This document shows positions 8,706 to 17,290 of a stretch of DNA of 64,000 nucleotides, piece by piece (within the stretch, counting starts at the first letter, position 1; each line of letters starts with the position of its first letter). The stretch is from the NCBI RefSeq assembly GCF_017254915.1, contig NZ_JAFKCT010000001.1, positions 434,001 to 498,000 of the forward strand, read 5' to 3'. The notes beneath the pieces were generated by a model. It was not told the DNA's origin and did no database searches. It saw nothing but the letters and a program-made list of their open reading frames with translations. Origin of the DNA: Algoriphagus oliviformis (GTDB lineage Bacteria > Bacteroidota > Bacteroidia > Cytophagales > Cyclobacteriaceae). Position numbers and translations under genes: made by a program.

Positions 8706-9772
8706 TGGCAGGATCCAAGCACTTTTCCGACAGTCAGTTTACGCTCAGCGAGGTGATCCAAAACCTGCGGGAGTGGTTGGCTTTTTTCCTTTCCCAATGG
8801 AAAATACTTCTTTTGGCAGCATTGGTGGGCCTTGGCTTGGGAGCGGTCGTTTCGGTTTTCAAAAAGCCCGTGTTCCATGCAGAAACGTCTTTTGTGCTCG
8901 AAGAGGGCGACAGCGGGGGAATCAGCCAAATGTCAGGACTTGCTTCGCTCGTCGGCGTAAACCTCGGGTCTCTGGGAAGCACCAGTGGCCTATTCCAAGG
9001 GGACAACATCATGGAGCTCTACCGCTCCGACCGCATGCTGGGCGAGACCTTGCTGAGTCCCTTTGGCGAGGGGCAGCTGTTGATCGACCGCTATGTGGCC
9101 TTTCAGAAGCTGGATCAAAAGTGGGCCTCCAAGGTGGATTTTGCGGGCTTGGACTTTGGCATTCCGAGGGAGGACTTCACCGTGACTCAAGACTCCGTGG
9201 TCAAGGAGGTCGCTAAGCTGATCCGCGAAAACCAGCTCAACGTGGCCAAACCCGACCGCAAGCTGAGCATCATCCAAGTGAGCATCTCCTCGAAGGATGA
9301 GCTCTTTGCCAAGGCCTTTAATGAAAAGCTGGTGGAGAAGGTGAACACCTTTTACTTTGAGACCAAGACCAAGAAGACCGGCGAAAACCTGGCCATACTC
9401 CAAACCCAAGCGGACAGCGTGAGGGCGATCCTCGACGAAAGCATCGGAGCCTATGCCAGCGCAACCGACCGGGTGCCCAACGCCAACCCGCTGTTGAGTT
9501 CGGCGACGGTGGAGAGCAGGAAGCGGCAGATCGACGTGCAGGCCACCGGAGCGGTGTATCAGGAGATCGTCAAAAACCTGGAAATCGCCAAGGTCAACCA
9601 CCGCAACAACTCCCCCCTCATCCAGATCATCGATTCCCCGAGGCTTCCGCTGGAGCGCTCCGAGATCCGGCTGGTGAAAGGGATGGTGCTGGGAGCGGTG
9701 ATAGCGGGCTTGCTGGTGTTTTTTGGATTGTATTTTCGAAGACTGTACCACAAGCATGTGCAGGAAAGCTAA
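8705..9772 (+). CDS. Wzz-type polysaccharide co-polymerase (chain-length determinant)
   Basis: This inner-membrane protein controls chain length and couples polymerisation to export. Its 355 residues have a first transmembrane helix at about 28-52 (WKILLLAALVGLGLGAVVSV), a periplasmic part rich in helix with coiled-coil potential, and a second helix at about 325-345 (MVLGAVIAGLLVFFGLYF). The Pro-rich SPRLPLERSEIR segment precedes the second helix, as in the Wzz family. There is no C-terminal Walker kinase domain, so it is not a fused tyrosine autokinase (BY-kinase), and no separate BY-kinase occurs in the window. Translation is coupled to the exporter gene by TAATG. Confidence 0.88.
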   Translation: MAGSKHFSDSQFTLSEVIQNLREWLAFFLSQWKILLLAALVGLGLGAVVSVFKKPVFHAETSFVLEEGDSGGISQMSGLASLVGVNLGSLGSTSGLFQGDNIMELYRSDRMLGETLLSPFGEGQLLIDRYVAFQKLDQKWASKVDFAGLDFGIPREDFTVTQDSVVKEVAKLIRENQLNVAKPDRKLSIIQVSISSKDELFAKAFNEKLVEKVNTFYFETKTKKTGENLAILQTQADSVRAILDESIGAYASATDRVPNANPLLSSATVESRKRQIDVQATGAVYQEIVKNLEIAKVNHRNNSPLIQIIDSPRLPLERSEIRLVKGMVLGAVIAGLLVFFGLYFRRLYHKHVQES

Positions 9773-9785
9773 GCCCTGAGCTGCC

Positions 9786-11078
9786 ATGTTGGAAAAGCTA
9801 AACCTCCTCATCCCCCTTGGAAATTTCATCCGGAACAAGTCCATCCAGAATTTCCTCTTCCTGTCCTTTATCCAGTCCTCCAACGTCCTGATCTCCATCA
9901 TCTCCATGCCCCTGCTGATCCAGAGCATAGGCGTGGATCAGTTTGGACTGGTCAACCTGGCCCTGTCGGTGATCGTGCTGCTGAATATCCTGGTGGTCTT
10001 TGGCTACAATCTGGCCGCTCCCCGGGAAGTGGCGCTGAACAGCGAGGACAAGACGGCCCTATCCCACATCGTTTCCAACGTATTTTCCGCCAAGTTTTTG
10101 TTGGCCAGCATGGCATCGCTGGTTATTTTGATAGGAGTCTTTGGCTTGGGGCTCTTCAGCGAGTACGGCACCATCCTCGTATTTTCGTTGTTGCTGTTGT
10201 TTTCGGAGGCCGCCTTGCCACTGTGGTTTTTTCAGGGGATGGAAAAGATGAAACTGGTCTCCGTGGCCAATGTCTTTTCCAAGCTTCTTTTTCTGATGGG
10301 TATCGTCCTGTTTATCCACGATCCCGAGCAGAGCAAATGGGTCAATTTCATGATGGGCTTTCTGGGTTTGGGAGTCAATCTGCTATTGCTGGGCTACATC
10401 CATTCCTTTTTGGGGATCAAGTTCTTTCGGCCTGAGTTTGCTGCGATATGGAAAAGCCTAAAGGACAATGTGCTGTTGTTTTTCAGCAGTCTAGCCAGCC
10501 ACCTGTCGATCAACGGAGGGCTGATTATTTTGAGTTTCTTTTCCACGGCCGCGACGCTGGGAATGTACAGCCTGGCCGAGCGGGTGGTTATGGTCCTTCG
10601 CCTTTTTCCGGCGATGGTGGTGCAGGCGATTTTTCCCAATGCGTCCAAACTGTATAAGGAAGACGAGCGCAAGTTCTTCCTCTTTCTGCGGGGGGTGTAT
10701 CTGCGTGTGCTGCTCTCAGGGGCCCTGATTGCCGGCGGTACTTACTTGGCGGCACCGTTCATCATCAGCGTGCTTTCCAAATCGGAGCTGCAGGAGTCGG
10801 TCACCTACCTGCAGATGCTCTCGGCAGTTCCGTTTCTAGCTTGCCTAAACATCGGTAATGTGACCATCATGCTGGTCTCTGACTTGAAGGAGCTGCTCTT
10901 CAAAGCAAGCTGGATGATGTGCGTATATATGCTGGGTGTCACGGCACTACTGACCTCCCTGATGGGGGGCATTGGTCTGTGCATAGGGATCATCTCTACC
11001 GAGATCGTGGTGTTTTTAATCTGCCTGGTGCTGCTGTACCGGTATAAGCGTAGCCTTTTCCATGGTTTTTATTCCTGA
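9786..11078 (+). CDS. Wzx-like polysaccharide flippase (MATE/PST superfamily)
   Basis: This 430-residue integral membrane protein is predicted to flip lipid-linked repeat units across the inner membrane. It starts FIRNKSIQNFLFLSFIQSSN and has about 12 hydrophobic segments along its length. The N-terminal region MPLLIQSIGVDQFGLVNLAL is typical of the polysaccharide-transport family, where the phrase is often G-x-x-x-F-G. It lies 13 bases after the Wzz gene, and its 3' end overlaps the next glycosyltransferase by 17 bases, which supports one operon. The substrate cannot be deduced. Confidence 0.85.
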   Translation: MLEKLNLLIPLGNFIRNKSIQNFLFLSFIQSSNVLISIISMPLLIQSIGVDQFGLVNLALSVIVLLNILVVFGYNLAAPREVALNSEDKTALSHIVSNVFSAKFLLASMASLVILIGVFGLGLFSEYGTILVFSLLLLFSEAALPLWFFQGMEKMKLVSVANVFSKLLFLMGIVLFIHDPEQSKWVNFMMGFLGLGVNLLLLGYIHSFLGIKFFRPEFAAIWKSLKDNVLLFFSSLASHLSINGGLIILSFFSTAATLGMYSLAERVVMVLRLFPAMVVQAIFPNASKLYKEDERKFFLFLRGVYLRVLLSGALIAGGTYLAAPFIISVLSKSELQESVTYLQMLSAVPFLACLNIGNVTIMLVSDLKELLFKASWMMCVYMLGVTALLTSLMGGIGLCIGIISTEIVVFLICLVLLYRYKRSLFHGFYS

Positions 11079-11994
11079 GGCATCGGTCGCGATCATTTTG
11101 GTCAATTGGAATGGCTTGGACTTTACCAAAGCCTGTCTTTCCTCGCTGAGGCAGGTGGACTTCCCAAGCTACAAGATCTTTCTGGTCGACAACGCCTCCC
11201 AAAACCAGGAGGGGCAAAAACTGAAAAGCCTCTTTCCTGAGCTGGAGCTGATCCAAAACGAAGAAAACCTCGGTTTCGCCGGGGGAAATAATATGGGCAT
11301 TCGGGCTGCCCTGGTCCAAGGATTTAGCCATGTGCTCCTTTTGAACAATGATACCGAAGTAGAGCCGGACTTTTTGGGGGAGATGATGCTGCGCATCCGT
11401 CAGCAGCCTCGGCTGGGACTGGTACAGCCATTGATCCTTTTTCTGGGAGAAAAAAAGAAGATATGGAGTGCCGGAGGCAAATGGATTCCTTCACTGGGGC
11501 GCGCCGTGACGCTGGGGGACAGAGAGCCCCTCGCCGGATTCAGGTTTGCGAAGGATCTGGATTGGGCTACGGGCTGCTGTATGCTGATCTCGAGAGAGGC
11601 CTTGCTGGAGGTTGGGCTGCTCAACGAGCAGTATTTCGCCTACTTTGAGGACGTGGAATGGTCGCTGCGTTTCCGGGCGGCGGGCTTCTTCTTAGGTCTG
11701 GCGGAGCGGGCGGTGATCTATCATGAAGCAGGTGCTGCATCCAAGAAAAAACATGCTGAAGGAGTTTTGAGTCCGAGGGTTTTTTACCTGCACGTCAGAA
11801 ATCAATTTTTCCTCCTGAGGAAAAGCCTCAAAGGGATCTATGTTCCGGTAGGCTTCGCTTACCACAGCCTTCGGTTTGTACTCTGGCTGGGCTATTTTTT
11901 GGCCCGTGGCAGATTTGAGAAAATGAAGTCCGTAGCCAAGGGAATGGTCGACGGGCTGACCGAACCTCTAAAATCCGCACCCAAATGGCCCTGA
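11062..11994 (+). CDS. GT2-family glycosyltransferase (rhamnosyltransferase-like)
   Basis: The 310-residue GT-A enzyme has the opening strand VAIILVNWNGLDFTKACLSS, a nucleotide-binding GFAGGNNMGI stretch and the acidic LLNNDTEVEPDFL motif in the place of DxD. A later FEDVEWSLRFRAAG block contains the ED pair that supplies the base in WbbL/RfbN-type enzymes. The C-terminal YHSLRFVLWLGYFL is amphipathic or membrane-associated. It is embedded between the flippase and polymerase genes, overlapping both. Rhamnose as donor is only a family-level guess. Confidence 0.86.
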   Translation: MVFIPEASVAIILVNWNGLDFTKACLSSLRQVDFPSYKIFLVDNASQNQEGQKLKSLFPELELIQNEENLGFAGGNNMGIRAALVQGFSHVLLLNNDTEVEPDFLGEMMLRIRQQPRLGLVQPLILFLGEKKKIWSAGGKWIPSLGRAVTLGDREPLAGFRFAKDLDWATGCCMLISREALLEVGLLNEQYFAYFEDVEWSLRFRAAGFFLGLAERAVIYHEAGAASKKKHAEGVLSPRVFYLHVRNQFFLLRKSLKGIYVPVGFAYHSLRFVLWLGYFLARGRFEKMKSVAKGMVDGLTEPLKSAPKWP

Positions 11995-13394
11995 TTTTCT
12001 TCATAGCGATTGCCCTGACAGTGGGTATAGGATTTCTGTGGGTCATGCAGGAGATGGTCTTTAAGAGAAGGTGGTCTTGGTTTGTGTTTTTCCTCGCAGC
12101 CTTCCTGCCATTCTATATCACAAGCCTCAGCGTTGTTTTTTTGGCCACTGGATCTCCGGAGGTATTGGGGATCTTCCAGGTGCTAAAGGAAGTCGTGGTC
12201 TTGGTGGCCGTCTTGGTGTTCATTTTCTACCAAAGGAAGATTTTTGACTACCCTCTCCGCCTTCAGTCCACGGACTGGCTCATGCTGGCTTTGCTGGCTT
12301 TGGCATTTTTGTACCTTCTACTGCCTTTGGGAGAGACGTCCTTCATAGGCAAGGCACTTTATTTCAAGGCTATGCTGATCCCCGGCTTGGTTTATTTTTT
12401 GGGAAGGAATACACAGTTTGACGAGGAAGAGGTGGGCTGGTTTTTCAGGATTGTTTTCTTGGTGGCAATCGGTGCTTTTGTGGTCAACTGCATCGAGCAC
12501 TTTGTCCTCGGTGCCCATTTGCAGCAGTTCAGCGGCTACGCACTTTACAATCAGGTGATCAATGACATCGAGCCTTCGGGGCATTTTGGACTGACGTGGA
12601 CCTTTGAGACCCAGGCGGTGACCAAGCGTTTGGCTGGGTTTTTCTCCGACCCTCTGGAGCTGGCCAGCTCCGTGCTGATGGGTTTTGCAGCGGGACTGAT
12701 ATGGTTTTTGACCTCAAAGCGAGAGTATGGCTGGCCCTATCTATTGGTGATGGGCTGCTCGCTGGGCAGTTTGGTATTTTCATCTTCCCGCGCTGCTTTT
12801 GGGGCATTTTTCATCATGCTTTTTTTTGTGGCACTGGTCTTCCGGCTCTACAAGCTGATCGGCTTGGGTTTTGCCGTGTTGCTGGCTTTTGTGGGGTATG
12901 TGCTGCTGTTTGCGTCGGAAGATTTTTACTACTTTGTCTTGGACACGCTGACCTTCGAGAGCGACTCCAGCGCGGGACACGTGGTCGAGTGGCTGCTGGC
13001 CCTTGACTCAATGTTTGCCAACCCCTTGGGCATAGGTCTGGCCATGAGCGGTAATTTTGGAAGCGTGTCCGACGAGCTGCGGGTAGGCGGCGAAAATCAA
13101 TTTTTGATCTATGGGGTGCAGTTGGGCTGGCTGGGCATGTTGCTCTATATTTTTCTCTTGGCATCCGGTGTGAAAAACTCCGTCAGCGTGTTTCACGATA
13201 CGGAAAAACTCGGCGTCGCCAGAATTGCCTTTACCGGAGCAGTGGTCAAAGTAGGGTTGCTTTTGCCCCTTTTCACGGCCAATGTGGAAATATATACCTA
13301 CGTGTCTTGGATCTCTTGGTGGATGATCGGGGTCGCGGTGAATGAATATTCTCTTCTAAAGAAAACGGAAAACAAACTAGATGATCCTTCATAG
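11985..13394 (+). CDS. Wzy-like O-antigen/exopolysaccharide polymerase
   Basis: This 469-residue polytopic membrane protein has about 11-12 hydrophobic helices and one larger loop (roughly 170-210, around LQQFSGYALYNQVINDIEPSG). That is the architecture of Wzy polymerases and O-antigen ligases (Wzy_C). The presence of Wzx, Wzz and an SLBB exporter in the same operon favours polymerase over ligase. Sequence conservation in this family is low, so the call rests on topology and context. It overlaps the preceding glycosyltransferase by 10 bases and the following methyltransferase by 14. Confidence 0.75.
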   Translation: MALIFFIAIALTVGIGFLWVMQEMVFKRRWSWFVFFLAAFLPFYITSLSVVFLATGSPEVLGIFQVLKEVVVLVAVLVFIFYQRKIFDYPLRLQSTDWLMLALLALAFLYLLLPLGETSFIGKALYFKAMLIPGLVYFLGRNTQFDEEEVGWFFRIVFLVAIGAFVVNCIEHFVLGAHLQQFSGYALYNQVINDIEPSGHFGLTWTFETQAVTKRLAGFFSDPLELASSVLMGFAAGLIWFLTSKREYGWPYLLVMGCSLGSLVFSSSRAAFGAFFIMLFFVALVFRLYKLIGLGFAVLLAFVGYVLLFASEDFYYFVLDTLTFESDSSAGHVVEWLLALDSMFANPLGIGLAMSGNFGSVSDELRVGGENQFLIYGVQLGWLGMLLYIFLLASGVKNSVSVFHDTEKLGVARIAFTGAVVKVGLLLPLFTANVEIYTYVSWISWWMIGVAVNEYSLLKKTENKLDDPS

Positions 13395-14256
13395 AAAATG
13401 TCCGATATGCCATTCGGAAAGTCTGCGTGGCTATGCGATAGACACCATACGCAAGGGCCCCCACATCTCCAGAGTACAGTGCAATGCCTGCAAGTTGGTG
13501 TTTGCCAATCCTATGGCAGATGAGGCAGAGCTTGCGTCCTACTATACCGACTACTACGAGAAGGACCACTATGAGGCCATGAGCTACAAGGCGCTTATGC
13601 TGGAGCACTTTGCCAGGATCAAGACTATTTCCCCCGAAACAATAAAAAGGGAAGCAAGGTACCTGGATGGCTTGGCTGGTGGGATGAAATTTTTGGACGT
13701 GGGCTGTGGCCTAGGTTTAGGCTTGGCCTACGCAAATCGGCTGGGTTGCGAGCTGTATGCTACCGAGTTTGACCAGGGCGCTCTTGATTTCGTTTCGGAG
13801 CATTTCGAGGTAAACACCTTTCGGGGGGACGTATGGTCGGCAGCCTTTCCGGATGATTTCTTCGACTTTGTACATATTTCGCATGTGATCGAACATGTCC
13901 TCGATCCTCGGGCTTATGTCAAAGAAATGCGACGTATCGTTAAGCCCGGAGGCTTGATAGCCATAGGTACTCCCGATATTTCCAGCAACTTGTATCGGTT
14001 TCACAGGTGGGCAAAGCTGGTCCGGATGAACGTGCCAGACGTGATCGACGGATTGGAGCATACGTTTATTTTTCCAAAAGCTGTCTTGAAATCGCTTTGC
14101 GAGGAGGAAGGATTGGTAGTTGTAGACCATTTCACCCATTCCTTGGGGGAAAAACTGGGCAACCTGATCCGCTATGACATGCCTCTGGGCAAAAAGGTAA
14201 ACCGGCTGGTCCAGAATTTTTTCCAGGTAAATCAATGGATTGTGTGTAAAAAGTAG
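13381..14256 (+). CDS. SAM-dependent methyltransferase with N-terminal zinc ribbon
   Basis: The 291-residue protein has four cysteines in two CxxC pairs at C7, C10, C34 and C37, likely a zinc ribbon. A class I methyltransferase fold follows: motif I FLDVGCGLGLGLAYA, an acidic residue in ATEFDQGAL, HVIEHVLDP and a post-motif KPGGLIAIGTPD. Enzymes of this shape occur in O-antigen and capsule loci, where they methylate sugars or terminal groups. Here it starts inside the polymerase gene (14-base overlap). The zinc-ribbon layout recurs in the gene at 16394, which suggests related acceptors. Confidence 0.82.
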   Translation: MILHRKCPICHSESLRGYAIDTIRKGPHISRVQCNACKLVFANPMADEAELASYYTDYYEKDHYEAMSYKALMLEHFARIKTISPETIKREARYLDGLAGGMKFLDVGCGLGLGLAYANRLGCELYATEFDQGALDFVSEHFEVNTFRGDVWSAAFPDDFFDFVHISHVIEHVLDPRAYVKEMRRIVKPGGLIAIGTPDISSNLYRFHRWAKLVRMNVPDVIDGLEHTFIFPKAVLKSLCEEEGLVVVDHFTHSLGEKLGNLIRYDMPLGKKVNRLVQNFFQVNQWIVCKK

Positions 14257-14317
14257 TCGCCCACTCCGGCGACCATGCTAACTAGTAAAACCAAAAGGCC
14301 GGGCTGAGCCCGCCGAG

Positions 14318-15139
14318 ATGAGTATTAAACCAATGGATGCGATAAAAAAATTGGAGGCGGAGATCGACAGCACTCCAGAGTCCGGTGCCAACGAGAAAGC
14401 CTATTTCGACTTTCATCGAGAGCGCTTTAGACGTTTCGACAGATTTTTGGAAGGGAATGTTGCAGCGGGCACCGACCGTCGCGTGCTGGAGATCGGTAGC
14501 CACTACCTGCATACGTCGATATTGTTGGCATCCCGTGGCTTTCAAGTCGATGCGATGGATGTCGCTGAATTTTGGGATCTGCCCTTTGTCAAGGCAAGGG
14601 GGGAAAAGTTTGGCCTGAATCCTATTGTCAACAATGAGCTTTCCAAGCTAGAGCGATTTGCCGAGGTTGTGGATAGATACGATTTGGTGGTCTTTACCGA
14701 GATCATGGAGCACATTACATTCAATCCCATTGTCTTCTGGAAGCGGATCTACCAGCTCCTGAAGCCGGGGGGGATGATCTATATCTCCACGCCCAACGCC
14801 TTTGCCCTGCCCAACTATATACGCAATCTCAAAAATGCGATTCTGATGAGATCTATTGGGATTACCGTGGACGATATCCTTTCCAAGGTGACCTATGGCC
14901 ACCACTGGAAGGAATACTCAGCCAAGGAGATCCGTGGCTATTTCCAGGCGCTTTCCCCGGATTTTGAGGTGGAGATCCACCCCTATCACTACAAAAACCA
15001 CGAACTGAAATCGCCCTATCTGATGTTCAAGCTTTTGTCTCGGATAGGCAATACCACCAAGACCTTTGCCGACGATCTGGAAGTGGTCGTGCGGCTCGCC
15101 CAAAAATCCCAGTGGGCTATCCAGGAGCCGGAGTATTGA
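14318..15139 (+). CDS. SAM-dependent methyltransferase
   Basis: The 273-residue class I methyltransferase has motif I RVLEIGSHYLHTSILLASRG, an acidic position in VDAMDV, TEIMEHITFNP in the active-site region and KPGGMIYISTPNA. There is no zinc ribbon at the N-terminus, unlike the two neighbours. It follows the previous gene after 61 bases, a gap containing only a short GC-rich inverted repeat near 14300. A role in methylating the polysaccharide or its terminal residue is inferred from position. Confidence 0.8.
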   Translation: MSIKPMDAIKKLEAEIDSTPESGANEKAYFDFHRERFRRFDRFLEGNVAAGTDRRVLEIGSHYLHTSILLASRGFQVDAMDVAEFWDLPFVKARGEKFGLNPIVNNELSKLERFAEVVDRYDLVVFTEIMEHITFNPIVFWKRIYQLLKPGGMIYISTPNAFALPNYIRNLKNAILMRSIGITVDDILSKVTYGHHWKEYSAKEIRGYFQALSPDFEVEIHPYHYKNHELKSPYLMFKLLSRIGNTTKTFADDLEVVVRLAQKSQWAIQEPEY

Positions 15140-15221
15140 CGGCGACTAGGAGAAATTTTGAAGGACAAAGCCACAATCCTGTGCTAGGAAGCCTGTAATT
15201 TGACGCTGGAATAGACTGGCA

Positions 15222-16397
15222 ATGTCTTTGGTTGAATCTCCGTATCTTTGGCCAAAATCCACCGGTTTGAAAGTTTTACTCGACCTCCAATACCTCAACG
15301 TTGCCACCACAGGGATCAAAACCTACATGCTGGAGCTAGCCCAGGGAGTGAGGGATTACCCCCATCCGGAGATCGAGTGGATTTTTACCCATCAGCCCGA
15401 GGAGCAGGCCAAAGACCAGACCTACAAAGGCCCCCAGAGCAAAATCCAAAAGCTGAACTACCACCTGGATTATTTTCGGTGGAAGGAGTTTCAGCTGCCC
15501 GACCTCGTAAAAAAGCACCAGCCGGATGTGCTGGTCTGCCCGGATTTTGTGTCTCCTGCGGCAAGCCTGTCCTGTAGGCGCCTGACGGTGATCCACGACG
15601 CCTTCTTTTGGCAGATGCCCCAAAACTATCCCAAATGGTGGAGAAAATACTTCCTTAGCCTCATCCGCAAAGGCCTAAAAGAAGATACCGAGATCGTCAC
15701 CACTACCGAATACTCCAAAAATTCACTCCTCCAGCATCTGGGCTCCACAAACCCCATATCCGTGGTCTATCAAGCTCCCAAGCATCTGAACGGGAGCTTT
15801 TCTCCCGACTTCCTGGCCCAAAACCACTTGGAAAAAAGAGATTACTTCCTCCATATCGGCACATTTGACAAGCGGAAAAACCTGCCTTTGCTCGTCAGGG
15901 CCTATGCGGATTATATGGCAAAGAGCCCGTCGGGGAAAAAGCTGGTACTGGCAGGTGGCCCCGGCCAGAGCAAAGTGATGAACGACCTGCCTATCGTGGA
16001 GGAGATGATCCGGGAGATGGGGATGGAAGATCGCATACTCCTCCCGGGATATCTCTCCGACGAAGAGGTCAAGGCGCTCTACGAGGGCGCTTTTGCCTAT
16101 GTTTTCCCTTCCGAAAACGAGGGTTTTGGCATTCCCATCTTGGAGGCAATGGCCAGTGGCCTACCCGTGATCCACTCCGACCAGCCAGCGCTGATGGAGG
16201 TAGCCGGTGGGGCGGGACTATCCTTCTCCGCTGGGGTCCAGTCCGACTTGACGGAAAAAATGGTACTTTTGGAGCGTGAAAAAGACAGGGTAGCCAGTCT
16301 AGTCCACGCTGGCCATGCCCGATCCCAAGACTTTTCAACAAAGAAATTTATCACAGCTTTTCAGGAGCTTATCCTCCGCTCGCCACTCGCTTCATGA
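15222..16397 (+). CDS. GT4-family glycosyltransferase (mannosyltransferase-like)
   Basis: The 391-residue GT-B enzyme has the N-terminal donor-side opening LKVLLDLQYLNVATTGIKTY. Its C-terminal half contains HIGTFDKRKNLPLLVRAY, a GYLSDEEVKALYEGAFAYVF block and the EX7E-type motif SENEGFGIPILEAMASGLPV. Such enzymes commonly transfer mannose or a related sugar from GDP or UDP donors. The ATG at 15222 leaves 82 bases after the previous gene; a later start near LKVLLDLQY is possible. The stop overlaps the next gene by ATGA. Confidence 0.88.
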   Translation: MSLVESPYLWPKSTGLKVLLDLQYLNVATTGIKTYMLELAQGVRDYPHPEIEWIFTHQPEEQAKDQTYKGPQSKIQKLNYHLDYFRWKEFQLPDLVKKHQPDVLVCPDFVSPAASLSCRRLTVIHDAFFWQMPQNYPKWWRKYFLSLIRKGLKEDTEIVTTTEYSKNSLLQHLGSTNPISVVYQAPKHLNGSFSPDFLAQNHLEKRDYFLHIGTFDKRKNLPLLVRAYADYMAKSPSGKKLVLAGGPGQSKVMNDLPIVEEMIREMGMEDRILLPGYLSDEEVKALYEGAFAYVFPSENEGFGIPILEAMASGLPVIHSDQPALMEVAGGAGLSFSAGVQSDLTEKMVLLEREKDRVASLVHAGHARSQDFSTKKFITAFQELILRSPLAS

Positions 16398-17290
16398 GGC
16401 AAATTACCTGTCCCGTTTGTAGGACTTCCCCCGAAAACCATCCGGAACCCCAGTCCATTTGCCGTTGTGATTCCTGCGGGCTCCGCTGGACTTACCTGCC
16501 GCAGGATGTGGATGCCGCAGCGCTCTATTCGGATGAAGTCTATGCCGTGGTGGACAACAGGAAGAGCCTCTTTGAGCGGATCATCTTTTCCGAAGCCAAA
16601 AAAGTCCTGCGCCAAGCCCGCAAAATCAGCCCGTCAGCCAGAAAGCTTCTCGACTTTGGTTCGGGAAAAGGGCAGTTTCTGGCCGTGGCCAAGGGGCTGG
16701 ACTGGGTTGGGCTGGGAGTCGAGACGGCAAGGGAACGAAGTGATTTTGCCCGGGAGAAGTATCGGGTGGACGTCCTGGACGAATACTACCAGGGCGGCGT
16801 GATCAAAGCGGGCGACTTTGACTTCATCAGCCTCAACCATGTGCTGGAGCATCTGCCGGATCCCATGGCCTTCATGGGCGAACTCTTGGGGAAAAACCTT
16901 TCGCCGGCGGGATTGGTCTATATCGAAGTGCCCCGCGCCGACTCTTGGCAGGCCTCGCTGGCTGGGAAAAACTGGATGCATTGGGACATCCCCAAGCACC
17001 TGACCCACTGGACGCAGCCCGACCTTGTCAGGGAATTTTCCAAAATGGGCTATCACCCGGTAGGATTCCGTAGCGTTTCGGTTCATTTGGGTGTCTTGGG
17101 GATGGTTCAGGCTTTGCTCTCAAAGCTGGGATACCGGCAGAATCTCATCCTGAGGCTAAAGCAGAAAAAGTCGCTTGGGTTGATGCTGTCCCTGGCCTTG
17201 GTGCTGCCGCTCGCGGCAACGCTTGAGGGACTTTCTTCGTTGGTCGCTAGGTCTGGTGTGGTCGGGATTTATCTGAAAAGAAATGGCTAA
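16394..17290 (+). CDS. SAM-dependent methyltransferase with N-terminal zinc ribbon
   Basis: The 298-residue protein begins with a compact cysteine cluster at C6, C9, C23, C25 and C28 (CPVC, then CRCDSCG), probably a zinc ribbon. The methyltransferase core follows, with motif I KLLDFGSGKGQFLAVA, NHVLEHLPDPMAF and GLVYIEVPR. A WMHWDIPKHLTHWT stretch is typical of O-antigen-associated methyltransferases. The C-terminus (SLGLMLSLALVLPLAATLEG) is hydrophobic and may anchor the enzyme to the membrane. It is coupled to both neighbours by overlaps of 4 and 8 bases. Confidence 0.83.
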   Translation: MRQITCPVCRTSPENHPEPQSICRCDSCGLRWTYLPQDVDAAALYSDEVYAVVDNRKSLFERIIFSEAKKVLRQARKISPSARKLLDFGSGKGQFLAVAKGLDWVGLGVETARERSDFAREKYRVDVLDEYYQGGVIKAGDFDFISLNHVLEHLPDPMAFMGELLGKNLSPAGLVYIEVPRADSWQASLAGKNWMHWDIPKHLTHWTQPDLVREFSKMGYHPVGFRSVSVHLGVLGMVQALLSKLGYRQNLILRLKQKKSLGLMLSLALVLPLAATLEGLSSLVARSGVVGIYLKRNG

